Assembly (NCBI GenBank): GCA_900542825.1
Contig: UQOY01000016.1
Location: 1-34,608 of the forward strand
Source: an uncultured Collinsella sp.
GTDB lineage: Bacteria > Actinomycetota > Coriobacteriia > Coriobacteriales > Coriobacteriaceae
DNA: 34,608 nt
Direction: 5' to 3'
Positions 15,973 to 23,272 of this stretch are shown one piece after another (the first letter of the stretch is position 1; each line of letters starts with the position of its first letter). Position numbers and translations under genes: made by a program. Under the pieces are notes generated by a model. It was not told the origin of the DNA. It searched no databases and worked only from the letters and a program-made list of their open reading frames with translations.

Positions 15973-16965
15973 ATGACTACTCAGGAACAGGTTAAGGACG
16001 TCGTCTCCCAGGTTTTGGCTGACAAGGCGGACAAGGGCGGCATCAAGCGCGTCGTGTGGATTGGCGCCGGCGGATCCAACGGCGGCAACTATCCTGCCCA
16101 GTACTTTATGGAGCACGAGGCCACGCAGGTCGTGAGCTCCAGCTACACCAGCAACGAGTTCGTGCACGCCACCCCTGCCTACGTCAACGAGAACACCCTG
16201 GCCGTCGTCGTGTCCATGCGCGGCACCAAGGAGACCATCGTCGCTGCTCAGGTCGCCAAGGACCACGGCGCCAGCACCATCGCCATCTATGTTGACGAGT
16301 CCGGCCTCACCGAGGTCTGCGACTACAAGATCCAGTACGACAGCCTGGCCGTCGACGAGTCCTGCATGGGCCGTACCAACTCCGCCGTCGTAACCATGAT
16401 CGCCATGGAGCTTACGCAGCAGACTGAGGGCTATGCCGAGTACGAGACCGCTATGGCCGCTTTCGACTTGGTCGACCCCATCTATCGAAAGGCCGTCGAG
16501 TACACCCGTCCGCTTGCTGCCAAGTGGGCCGAGCAGAACGCCGACAAGCCCTGCATCAACGTCATGGCTCAGGGCCCGCTTTTTGGTGCCGCCTACGTCT
16601 TTAGCATCTGCAACGTGCAGGAGATGCTGCAGATCGACTCCTGCACCATCAACACCTGCGACTTCTTCCACGGCCCCTTCGAGATCCTGGACAAGCGCAC
16701 TTCGCTGTTCCAGCTCATCAGCGTCGGCCGTAGCCGCTGCAACGACGAGCGCGGCATCCGCTTCGTCAACCAGTACGGTGGCGAGCGCGTCTACCAGCTC
16801 GACGCCAAGGAGCTCGGCCTCAACGACATTAAGGACAGCGTGAGCGAGTACTTCAACCACCTGATCTTTGCCCCGATCCTCAACAACGTGTACATGCGCG
16901 CGCTCTCTGCCGTCACCCACAAGGACTACATGACGCGCCGCTACATGTGGAAGCTTGACTACTAA
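15973..16965 (+). CDS. SIS-domain sugar isomerase/deglycase, FrlB-like (SIS-1)
   Basis: The 330-aa protein has two SIS domains and the FrlB-type end RRYMWKLDY. FrlB, FraB and GfrE/F cleave 6-phosphorylated Amadori compounds to glucose-6-phosphate and an amine. Glu217 and His233 lie 16 residues apart, the spacing of the catalytic Glu/His pair in FraB as I recall it. Two departures from its paralogues here are seen: the phosphate-binding loop reads SMRGTKET rather than SxSGxTxE, and CDFFHGPFE replaces GEYFHGPFE. Substrate may therefore differ. Its codons end mostly in C (TTC, ATC, GTC), suggesting strong expression. It is divergent from GntR-1, with operator candidates between them. Confidence 0.9.
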   Translation: MTTQEQVKDVVSQVLADKADKGGIKRVVWIGAGGSNGGNYPAQYFMEHEATQVVSSSYTSNEFVHATPAYVNENTLAVVVSMRGTKETIVAAQVAKDHGASTIAIYVDESGLTEVCDYKIQYDSLAVDESCMGRTNSAVVTMIAMELTQQTEGYAEYETAMAAFDLVDPIYRKAVEYTRPLAAKWAEQNADKPCINVMAQGPLFGAAYVFSICNVQEMLQIDSCTINTCDFFHGPFEILDKRTSLFQLISVGRSRCNDERGIRFVNQYGGERVYQLDAKELGLNDIKDSVSEYFNHLIFAPILNNVYMRALSAVTHKDYMTRRYMWKLDY

Positions 16966-17001
16966 GGGATAGAGTGGCCTAACAGCCCAATATCCCTCAT
17001 A

Positions 17002-17068
17002 AGTTGCGGTGGAATAGTTCCTGTTGGGGGGTGTGAGGCCTTCATTTGAGAACTATTTCACCGCAACT
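17002..17068. repeat. Inverted repeat with 19-base arms
   Basis: AGTTGCGGTGGAATAGTTC (17002-17020) and GAACTATTTCACCGCAACT (17050-17068) pair at 18 of 19 positions around a 29-base centre. There is no T-run, so it looks like a mobile palindromic element rather than a terminator, though it may end the SIS-1 transcript. Confidence 0.75.
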
Positions 17069-17074
17069 GCTAGA

Positions 17075-17132
17075 GCGGCACTTGGGGACGTTCCCTTTTT
17101 GCCGGCAGTTGGGGACACTTCTTGTGTCAAGA
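17075..17132. repeat. GGGGAC-type repeat element
   Basis: GCGGCACTTGGGGAC (17075-17089) and GCCGGCAGTTGGGGAC (17101-17116) are imperfect direct repeats, and GACAC-TTCTT-GTGTC makes a small hairpin. TTGGGGAC motifs of this kind are reminiscent of REP-like elements in many genomes. No transposase is in the window. Confidence 0.55.
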
Positions 17133-17157
17133 GTTTTCCCGTTCACCGATTTCAGTC

Positions 17158-17186
17158 TTGATAAATGTATATAACGACTATAACGT
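17158..17186 (+). promoter_or_regulatory. Candidate promoter and GntR-2-type operator of the EamA gene
   Basis: TTGATA (17158-17163) and TATAAC (17179-17184) resemble promoter boxes with a short 15-base spacer. Overlapping the -10 box, 17169-17186 read on the minus strand is ACGTTATAG-TCGTTATAT, two adjacent 9-base units that recur before the PTS operon and the GntR-2 gene. Confidence 0.55.
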
Positions 17187-17225
17187 AGCATGAAACATAT
17201 TGGAAATAATACTGAGGAGGCTGCG

Positions 17226-18308
17226 TTGAAGAGGAGCAATCTGGGCTATGTGCTGGTGCTGATCGCCGCGCTTATGTGGGGCACCATCGGAATCTTTGTT
17301 AACGGAATATCGGCCCTGGGCGTTTCGTCTCAGAGCATGGCGGCCCTTCGTCTGTTGTCGGGTGCCGTCTTAATGGCTCCGGTCTTGGTATTCATGGGTT
17401 GCCAGGGAGGTGCTCGTGAGGGAAAAGCCTCGGGTCCCATGGCGCTGTTCAAGGCAAGTCCTAAAGAGCTCGTCCCCTGCGCACTTGTCGGTATCGTCGG
17501 TTTGGCCGTCGCCAACACCTGCTATTACGAGTGCATGGGCGAGGTGGGCATGTCCACGGCCTCGGTGCTGCTCTATACCTCGCCGGTGTTTGGCGTCATG
17601 CTCGGCCGCGTGCTTTATTGCGAGGGCGTGACCCCCAATAAGCTCGTCGCCATCATCTTTAACATTGTGGGTTGCGTGCTCGCGGTGACGAGCGGCGACC
17701 TGTCCGGTTTCCATTTCTCGACTTGGGGCGTCGCGTCGGGTGTGATCGCCGGACTTTGCGGTGCGCTGCTGGCGGTGTTTAGCCGCATGGCCACCAAGAC
17801 GCTGCATCCGCTGGCGGTGACGTTTTGGGGCTTTATCTTTGGCGGATGCTTTATGGCAGTGCTTTCGGCTCCGTGGTCCGATGTAGCCGCGGCAATGTCC
17901 CCGCAGCTCATTCTGCTGTTCGCGGGCTTTGGCTTTATTCCGACGGCTCTTGCGTACATCTTCTATATGCAGGGCCTTTCGATGGATCTTGAGACGTCGA
18001 AGGTACCGGTCGTGGCTTCGTTCGAAACCGTGGCGACCGTTCTGGTCGGCATTGGTGTCTACGCCGAGTCCGCCGGCGCGATCAAGGTCCTGGGCATTGT
18101 GCTGGTGCTCATGTCCATCCTGATCATGAACACCGACTTCTCCAAGCTGCGCAACAGCGCCATTGTCAAACGTATTGTCGAGAGCATGACCTTTAAGCCC
18201 AACGCGTGGTGGACGGAGAAATCGCAGGACATGGATCTGTTCCGCGAGCGCACGGGCATTGCGCTGGAGCCCACCGTTCAGGAAAGCCCCTGGTACTTCG
18301 TGCGATAG
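17226..18308 (+). CDS. EamA/DMT-family permease
   Basis: From the chosen start the protein is 360 aa, with ten predicted membrane helices in two EamA repeats (first repeat opens NLGYVLVLIAALMWGTIGIF). A cytosolic tail of about 60 residues is longer than usual for the family. DMT permeases move amino acids, sugars or other small metabolites; the substrate here is unknown. I chose TTG 17226 because AGGAGG ends 5 bases before it. ATG 17190 has no ribosome site and would sit almost inside the operator. The operator candidate is shared with the PTS operon, so it may export or import a product of the same pathway, such as the released amine. Confidence 0.87.
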   Translation: MKRSNLGYVLVLIAALMWGTIGIFVNGISALGVSSQSMAALRLLSGAVLMAPVLVFMGCQGGAREGKASGPMALFKASPKELVPCALVGIVGLAVANTCYYECMGEVGMSTASVLLYTSPVFGVMLGRVLYCEGVTPNKLVAIIFNIVGCVLAVTSGDLSGFHFSTWGVASGVIAGLCGALLAVFSRMATKTLHPLAVTFWGFIFGGCFMAVLSAPWSDVAAAMSPQLILLFAGFGFIPTALAYIFYMQGLSMDLETSKVPVVASFETVATVLVGIGVYAESAGAIKVLGIVLVLMSILIMNTDFSKLRNSAIVKRIVESMTFKPNAWWTEKSQDMDLFRERTGIALEPTVQESPWYFVR

Positions 18309-18446
18309 GGGATTGCGCGCGGCGGTTGACCTGGGGTTATCCAGCCAGCGCCGGCCTGCTCGGCTCCAACGTTTCAAGTACGTTAAACCCGTCAACGGTC
18401 GATTTTCACCCGCGAGCGGTCTTTATACTAATTAGCAATATAAGCA

Positions 18447-18475
18447 ACGTATAAGACGTTATAATGACCATAACG
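18447..18475 (+). promoter_or_regulatory. Operator and promoter region of the PTS operon
   Basis: ACGTATAAG (18447-18455) and ACGTTATAA (18456-18464) are adjacent 9-base units like those before the EamA and GntR-2 genes. A perfect -10 box TATAAT (18460-18465) overlaps the second unit. CGTTAT (18457-18462) and ATAACG (18470-18475) add an inverted half-site. An alternative -10, TATACT, lies at 18424-18429. No strong -35 is visible. Confidence 0.6.
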
Positions 18476-18491
18476 AAAAGGAGGAGGCAAG

Positions 18492-19415
18492 ATGAATCAG
18501 ATCATTCTCGCATCTCATGGCGGCCTGGCCGCAGGCGCCAAAGACACGCTCGAGATGGTTCTCGGCGACGTGTCGAACGTCCACGTCGTGTCGCTTGCTC
18601 GTGACGACAAGGAGCCCATCACCAACAAGGTGGACGCCATGATCGCCACGTTCAACGCGGACGACACCGTCTATGTGCTGACCGATATGCTCGGCAGCTC
18701 GGTCAACAACAGCATGGTCGAGCTTTCCAAGAACGGCACGAAGTTCACGGTTGTCAGCGGTTTCAACATTCCGCTGGCACTGACGCTCGCTATGAGCCCC
18801 GTCCCCGTCAAGGGCGCCGAGCTCGCGGCCCTCATCAACGAGGCCCGCACCGGTCTGACCAACCCCAACGCACCGGTCGAGGTCGCCGCGGTTTCCGCCA
18901 AGAAGGCCAAGGCGTCCCGTCACAGCTCCGGCCCCGCCAAGATCGTCCTCGCACGTCTTGACTACCGTCTGCTGCACGGCCAGGTCGTCTTTACCTGGAC
19001 CACCAAGGTTCAGGCCGAGCGCATCATCGTCGTCGACAACGCTGCCGCCAACGATGACATCAAGAAGGGCGCTCTTAAGCTGGCCAAGCCCCAGGGCGTG
19101 CGCCTGAACGTCTTCACCGTCGAGCGTGCCCTCGCCAAGATGGACAAGCTCAACACCCTCGGCGAGCGCGTCATGTTCGTCTTTGGCAACACGGCCGAGA
19201 TGCTGCAGTTCTGCCAGGGCTACAAGCTCGACGCCATCAACCTGGGCGCCACCGCCAACCATGACGGTGCCGATCAGGTCGGCGGCAAGGACAGCTCCGT
19301 CTTCCTCGACGCCAACCAGAAGGCCGACGTCAACCAGCTGCTCGACATGGGCATCAAGCTCTACGTCCAGCAGACCCCTACGTATCAGAGCGTCGACATC
19401 GACGCCAAGCTGTAA
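18492..19415 (+). CDS. PTS mannose-family fused EIIA-EIIB component
   Basis: The 307-aa protein has an EIIA(Man) domain (1-about 130) with the phosphorylated His9 in ILASHGGLA. A short Ala/Lys linker follows. The EIIB domain (about 148-307) has His162 in the family motif LDYRLLHGQV. Phosphate passes from HPr to His9, then His162, then to the sugar brought in by IIC/IID. Fusion of IIA and IIB is normal in mannose transporters but less so in the split gfr-type operons. AAGGAGGAGG precedes ATG 18492. It is the first gene of an operon with IIC, IID and probably SIS-2, under the 9-bp repeat operator. Confidence 0.96.
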   Translation: MNQIILASHGGLAAGAKDTLEMVLGDVSNVHVVSLARDDKEPITNKVDAMIATFNADDTVYVLTDMLGSSVNNSMVELSKNGTKFTVVSGFNIPLALTLAMSPVPVKGAELAALINEARTGLTNPNAPVEVAAVSAKKAKASRHSSGPAKIVLARLDYRLLHGQVVFTWTTKVQAERIIVVDNAAANDDIKKGALKLAKPQGVRLNVFTVERALAKMDKLNTLGERVMFVFGNTAEMLQFCQGYKLDAINLGATANHDGADQVGGKDSSVFLDANQKADVNQLLDMGIKLYVQQTPTYQSVDIDAKL

Positions 19416-19451
19416 TCGACCAGGCTTTTGCCTGACTGAAAGGAGAAGGGT

Positions 19452-20246
19452 ATGAATACGTTCATCAGTGCGGTGCTCGTCGGCCTCGTCGGCGTGTTCT
19501 GCATGTGGGACTCCCGCCTGCTCGGTCGTCTTAACTTCGAGCAGCCCCTCGTTGGCGCTACGCTCGTCGGTCTGCTGCTGGGCGATGTGCCCACCGGCCT
19601 TGCCGTCGGTGCCGCCGTCGAGCTCGTGTCCATGGGCCTGGTGCAGGTCGGCGCCGCCGTTCCGCCCGATATGGTCCTGGGCGGCATCGTGGCCGCTGCC
19701 TTTGCGTGCCTGACCGATGCTTCTGCCGAGACCGCCATGACGATCGCCATCCCGGTCGCCGTCCTGGGTCAGCTCCTCGGCATCGTGTTCCGCTCCATCA
19801 TCGCCGCCCTCACCCATGTGGCAGATAGCGCGATCGATAACGGAAAGTTCAAGACCGCTTACCGTATGCACATCTGCGCCGGCTCCGGTCTGTACGCCGT
19901 CATGTACTTCCTGCCGATCTTCCTCGCCGTCTTTGTTGGCACCGACCTGGTTCAGGCCATCGTCAACATGGTTCCCGAGTGGCTGTCCACTGGTCTTAAC
20001 GTTTCGACCAAGATCATGACCGCCTACGGCTTGGCCCTGCTGCTCACCATGATGATCAAGAAGGGTATGACTCCGTTCCTGTTCATCGGTTTCCTGCTCG
20101 CCGCTTACCTCAACCTGTCCGTCATCGCGGTCGCTCTGATCGGTGTGTGCCTGGCTGTCGTCTTCATGGGCTTCAAGTTCAACGGTTCCCATGCAGCCGC
20201 CGGTGTCGATTCCGACTACGATCCGCTCGAAGACGACGAAGACTAA
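19452..20246 (+). CDS. PTS mannose/sorbose-family EIIC permease
   Basis: The 264-aa membrane protein shows the IIC(Man/Sor) pattern: an N-terminal NTFISAVLVGLVGVFCMWDSRL segment, glycine-rich helices (GLLLGDVPTGLAVGAAVEL) and about six to eight membrane spans. The C-terminus is an acidic tail (DYDPLEDDED). With IID it forms the sugar channel. AAAGGAGAAGG lies before ATG 19452, and the IID gene follows after only 13 bases. Confidence 0.95.
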   Translation: MNTFISAVLVGLVGVFCMWDSRLLGRLNFEQPLVGATLVGLLLGDVPTGLAVGAAVELVSMGLVQVGAAVPPDMVLGGIVAAAFACLTDASAETAMTIAIPVAVLGQLLGIVFRSIIAALTHVADSAIDNGKFKTAYRMHICAGSGLYAVMYFLPIFLAVFVGTDLVQAIVNMVPEWLSTGLNVSTKIMTAYGLALLLTMMIKKGMTPFLFIGFLLAAYLNLSVIAVALIGVCLAVVFMGFKFNGSHAAAGVDSDYDPLEDDED

Positions 20247-20259
20247 GGAGGAACACACT

Positions 20260-21093
20260 ATGGCAACCGCAACCAAGGACGTGTCCCTGAACAAGAAGGT
20301 CAGCCAGTTCTTCTGGCGCTCCTGGGCCATCCAGGCCTCTTGGAACTACGAGCGTCAGATGAACATGGGCTTCCTCTACGGCATGGTTCCCACGCTCGAT
20401 CGCCTCTATCCGGATGAGTCCGACCCCAAGCAGCTCGCTGCTAAGAAAGAGGCTTACCACCGTCACATGGCGTTCTACAACTGCACCCCGCAGACGAGCG
20501 CTTTCATCCTGGGCCTCGCCGCCTCCATGGAGGAGGAGTACGCCAAGGATCCCGAGAACTTCGATCCCGATTCGATCAACGCGGTCAAGACCTCCCTCAT
20601 GGGTCCGCTTTCCGGCATCGGTGACTCCTTCTTCCAGGGCACCATCCGCGTCATCGCCTTTGGTCTGGGCGTTCAGCTGGCTCAGCAGGGCTCCATCATG
20701 GGCCCGATTCTGGCTATGCTCATCTCCATCGTCCCCTCTGTGCTGATCACTTGGTTCGCAGCCAAGATGGGCTATCAGGGCGGCCACGAGTACCTGAGCA
20801 AGCTCCAGGGCGGCGACCTCATGGAGAAGCTCATGTATGTCTGCGGCATTGTGGGTCTTATGTCCGTGGGCGGCATGATCGCTACGCTGATCGGCGCCAC
20901 CACCCCGCTGCAGTTCGCTGAGGGTACCGTCGTTATCCAGGACATCCTGGACGGCATGATGCCCCAGATGATCTCCCTTGGCCTCACCGGCCTTATGTAC
21001 TGGCTCATCAAGAAGAACGTCAACACCGGTTGGCTTCTCGTGATCGCCATCGTGGGCGGCATCGCCCTCTCCGCGGCCGGCATCCTGGCCTAG
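20260..21093 (+). CDS. PTS mannose-family EIID permease
   Basis: The 277-aa protein carries the IID(Man) hallmarks: LNKKVSQFFWRSWAIQASWN at the start, NYERQMNMGFLYGM, a PLSGIGDSFFQGT segment and C-terminal hydrophobic helices. It completes the membrane part of the transporter. ATG 20260 is fixed by AAGGAGG 9 bases before it, overlapping the IIC stop; the earlier in-frame ATG 20143 lies inside the IIC gene and has no support. Codons end mainly in C, as in SIS-1 and SIS-2. Confidence 0.95.
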   Translation: MATATKDVSLNKKVSQFFWRSWAIQASWNYERQMNMGFLYGMVPTLDRLYPDESDPKQLAAKKEAYHRHMAFYNCTPQTSAFILGLAASMEEEYAKDPENFDPDSINAVKTSLMGPLSGIGDSFFQGTIRVIAFGLGVQLAQQGSIMGPILAMLISIVPSVLITWFAAKMGYQGGHEYLSKLQGGDLMEKLMYVCGIVGLMSVGGMIATLIGATTPLQFAEGTVVIQDILDGMMPQMISLGLTGLMYWLIKKNVNTGWLLVIAIVGGIALSAAGILA

Positions 21094-21127
21094 TCGCGAC
21101 CAAGCGCCTAACCGCTTTCCCCCGGGG

Positions 21128-21160
21128 GCCTGCCTGGCATCCCATACCCCAGGCAGGCTT
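21128..21160 (+). terminator. Stem-loop after the PTS genes, weak or partial terminator
   Basis: GCCTGCCTGG (21128-21137) and CCAGGCAGGC (21149-21158) form a perfect 10-bp stem with an 11-base loop. Only TTCC follows, so termination would be partial. It could set a lower SIS-2 level or protect the upstream mRNA. Confidence 0.55.
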
Positions 21161-21171
21161 CCATCCCCAAA

Positions 21172-21202
21172 ATGTGACAATGGGGCAGCTCCTTTGTCAC
21201 AT
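21172..21202. repeat. Inverted repeat in the PTS/SIS-2 gap
   Basis: ATGTGACAA (21172-21180) and TTGTCACAT (21194-21202) are perfect 9-base arms, enclosing GGGG and CTCC that extend the fold. It may be a mobile palindrome or regulator site. No promoter box is obvious beside it. Confidence 0.6.
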
Positions 21203-21292
21203 CCCCAACGGGCCGGTGATTCGGTCCAAATCACGGTAACCCTGCGAGCGTCCGGCAAAGTGGCGCCGCAAAAATCGAAAGGAATGTGTCAG

Positions 21293-22276
21293 ATGTACGA
21301 GATCGACCTTAACCTCCCTAAGCAGATCGTCGCTGACGTCCTGTCCAACCACGAGATCCACAGCGTCGCCTTCGTCGGCTGCGGCGCTTCCATGTCCGAC
21401 CTTTACCCCGCCAAGTACTTCCTGGCCAACAACACGGACAAGCTGAACGTTCAGATCTTCACCGCTAATGAGTTCAACTACGACACGCCTTCCTGGGTCA
21501 ACGAGCACACCTTCGTGATCACCTGCTCCCTCGGTGGCTCCACGCCCGAGACCGTCGAGGCCAACAAGACCGCCAAGAAGCACAACTGCCCGGTCGTCTC
21601 CCTCACCAACAAGGCCGGCTCCGCTCTGACCGTCGACGCCGACCACGTCATCGTCCACGGCTTCCACGCCAACTACGCTGCCAAGTGCGAGAAGCCCGGC
21701 TATGCCATCGCTCTTGCTCTCGAGATCCTTCAGCAGACCGAGGGCTATGACCACTACGAGGACATGATCACCGGCCTCACCAACATCTTCGATCTCTGCG
21801 AGAACGCCGCTCAGCACTGCAAGAAGCTCGCCAAGAAGTTCGCCGAGGACTTCAAGGACGACAAGATGATCTACTTCATGGCTTCCGGCGCCTCCGAGAA
21901 GATGGCTTATTCTCACGCCGCCTTCCTGTTCACCGAGATGCAGTGGATCGACGCCGCCGCCTACAACACCGGCGAGTACTTCCACGGCCCGTTCGAGGTT
22001 TCCACCGAGGGTAAGCCCTACGTCTTCTTCATGTCCGATGGTGCCACCCGTCCGATGGACGCCCGCGCCCTCACCTTCCTTGAGCGCATGGGCGCCAAGG
22101 TCGCTCTGATCGACTCCAAGGACTACGGCCTGGCTGACGCCGTGCCCGCGAGCGTCATCACCTACTTCAACCCGCTGCTGCACCTCGCCGTTATGCGCGA
22201 GTACGGCAACCAGATCGCCGAGGCCCGTCAGCACCCGCTGACCATGCGTCGCTACATGTGGAAGCTTTCCTACTAA
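21293..22276 (+). CDS. SIS-domain sugar isomerase/deglycase, FrlB-like (SIS-2)
   Basis: The 327-aa protein has two SIS domains and ends RRYMWKLSY. Glu215 (in TEMQW) and His231 (in GEYFHGPFE) are 16 residues apart, as in FraB. The first-domain loop reads TCSLGGSTPET, a near match to the SIS phosphate-binding loop. It is predicted to deglycate a 6-phosphorylated Amadori compound delivered by the adjacent PTS. GAAAGGA is 9 bases before ATG 21293, preferred over ATG 21284, which is too close to it. It lies about 200 bases after IID behind a weak stem-loop and before a strong terminator, so it is likely the last gene of the PTS operon. Confidence 0.92.
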   Translation: MYEIDLNLPKQIVADVLSNHEIHSVAFVGCGASMSDLYPAKYFLANNTDKLNVQIFTANEFNYDTPSWVNEHTFVITCSLGGSTPETVEANKTAKKHNCPVVSLTNKAGSALTVDADHVIVHGFHANYAAKCEKPGYAIALALEILQQTEGYDHYEDMITGLTNIFDLCENAAQHCKKLAKKFAEDFKDDKMIYFMASGASEKMAYSHAAFLFTEMQWIDAAAYNTGEYFHGPFEVSTEGKPYVFFMSDGATRPMDARALTFLERMGAKVALIDSKDYGLADAVPASVITYFNPLLHLAVMREYGNQIAEARQHPLTMRRYMWKLSY

Positions 22277-22310
22277 TCACAAGTAAGTAGACCTTACGGG
22301 TTGATTGAGA

Positions 22311-22342
22311 GGGGATGGGGTTTGCGCCCCGTCCCCTTTTTT
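22311..22342 (+). terminator. Rho-independent terminator after SIS-2
   Basis: GGGGATGGGG (22311-22320), loop TTTGCG, CCCCGTCCCC (22327-22336), then TTTTTT. The stem is 10 bp with one T-G pair. Confidence 0.93.
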
Positions 22343-22377
22343 GCTCTGGGGAGGGCGTGTCCATTGCGTCACAAAAC

Positions 22378-22425
22378 CCCAGATAAAACCTACCAAAATA
22401 AACCTGTCCCTTTTTGTCAGGTGGG
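22378..22425 (-). repeat. Family-B repeat, copy 2 (inverted)
   Basis: It reads CCCAGATAAAACCTACCAAA then ATAAACCTGTCCCTTTTTG and TCAGGTGGG, the reverse orientation of copies 1, 3 and 5. It ends 11 bases before the HAD gene start and in fact supplies part of its ribosome site (GGGAGG). Confidence 0.88.
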
Positions 22426-22436
22426 AGGAGATGCGT

Positions 22437-23066
22437 ATGATCAAGGCAGTGCTGTTTGACATGGACGGCGTGCTGGTCGATACCGAGTGGTTCTACAACC
22501 GTCGCCGCGTGGCGTTTATGGAGGAGAAGGGGTTCCACTTTGACGAGATCCCCGATCTTTCGGGGTCTAACGAGCCTGCCATTTGGGAGGCGCTGGTGCC
22601 CGACGATATTGAGCTGCGTGAGCGCCTGCGCGTGGAGTACAAGCAGGTCTACAGCCCGGACCACCCCGTTCCGTATGCCGAGCTGCTCAACGAGCAGACG
22701 GAGCCGGTGATGCGCGAGCTGCACGAGCGCGGCGTGAAGTGCGCCATCGCAAGCTCGTCCTATCGCGAGCTCGTTGACGAGCTGGTTGAGATTGCCGGTA
22801 TCGCCGACGTGCTGGACTACACCATCAGCGGTCACGAGTGCAGTGCGTTTAAGCCCGACCCCGAGATCTACCTGCGTGCCATGGAGGCGCTGGGGGTGGA
22901 GCCTACCGAGTGCCTGGTTATCGAGGACTCGCCTTTGGGCATCGAGGCCGGCAAGCGTTCCGGCGCCCGCGTCCTAGCGCTGCGTCCGCACGAGGGCGTC
23001 AACCTGGACCAGTCCGCCGCCGACACCATCATCGACAACCTGACCGACATTCTACCTGCCATTTAG
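22437..23066 (+). CDS. HAD-superfamily phosphatase / beta-phosphoglucomutase-like
   Basis: The 209-aa protein has all HAD motifs: DMDGVLVDTEW with Asp8 and Asp10, IASSS (104-108), Lys139 in AFKPDPE, and IEDSPLGI with Glu163 and Asp164. A small helical cap (about 15-85) is present, as in beta-phosphoglucomutase and DOG-type sugar phosphatases. A role in removing phosphate from a sugar phosphate that accumulates in the SIS pathway is plausible but inferred. ATG 22437 is 8 bases from GGGAGG; ATG 22431 is too close. The gene lies between two inverted family-B repeats, and the last codons (CCT GCC ATT TAG) are inside the second. Confidence 0.9.
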   Translation: MIKAVLFDMDGVLVDTEWFYNRRRVAFMEEKGFHFDEIPDLSGSNEPAIWEALVPDDIELRERLRVEYKQVYSPDHPVPYAELLNEQTEPVMRELHERGVKCAIASSSYRELVDELVEIAGIADVLDYTISGHECSAFKPDPEIYLRAMEALGVEPTECLVIEDSPLGIEAGKRSGARVLALRPHEGVNLDQSAADTIIDNLTDILPAI

Positions 23067-23104
23067 GGACAGGTTTATTTTGGCAGGTTTTATCTGGGCA
23101 AACG
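23055..23104 (+). repeat. Family-B repeat, copy 3
   Basis: It reads CCTGCCATTTAGGGACAGG, TTTATTTTGGCAGG and TTTTATCTGGGCAAACG. It contains the HAD stop codon TAG (23064-23066), in the same place as in copy 1. The orientation is opposite to copy 2. Confidence 0.9.
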
Positions 23105-23111
23105 CCGAATT

Positions 23112-23146
23112 CGCCGTGAAGGGATCGCTCTCTTCACGGCGTTTTT
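23112..23146 (+). terminator. Rho-independent terminator after the HAD gene
   Basis: CGCCGTGAAG (23112-23121) and CTTCACGGCG (23132-23141) form a perfect 10-bp stem, followed by TTTTTC. Confidence 0.92.
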
Positions 23147-23221
23147 CTTTTGAGCGGCCTCACGGTCCTTCTGATGGTTGTCGAGAGAGGGTGAATTGAA
23201 GCGCCCCCGCTCGCTCCATGC

Positions 23222-23227
23222 TACAAT
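23222..23227 (+). promoter_or_regulatory. Candidate -10 box of the YitT gene
   Basis: TACAAT, 45 bases before the GTG start. TTGAAG (23196-23201) is a possible -35 box at a long 20-base spacing. Confidence 0.4.
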
Positions 23228-23272
23228 CGCGGGCATGCCCCACAACTATATCTGCCTTCGAAAGGAGCCTAC

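Noticed and set aside
17190..17225. ATG 17190 as EamA start
   Set aside because: It has no ribosome site and lies 4 bases from the operator/-10 region. The AGGAGG at 17215-17220 places initiation at TTG 17226.
20143..20259. N-terminal extension of EIID from ATG 20143
   Set aside because: The extension lies within the IIC gene, shows no IID homology and has no ribosome site. ATG 20260 has AAGGAGG before it and starts the family-typical sequence.
18459..20330. A 623-codon minus-strand open frame opposite the PTS genes
   Set aside because: It is rich in Asp, Gly, His and Val with no domain, no ribosome site and no promoter. It is the mirror of the well-supported IIAB and IIC genes.
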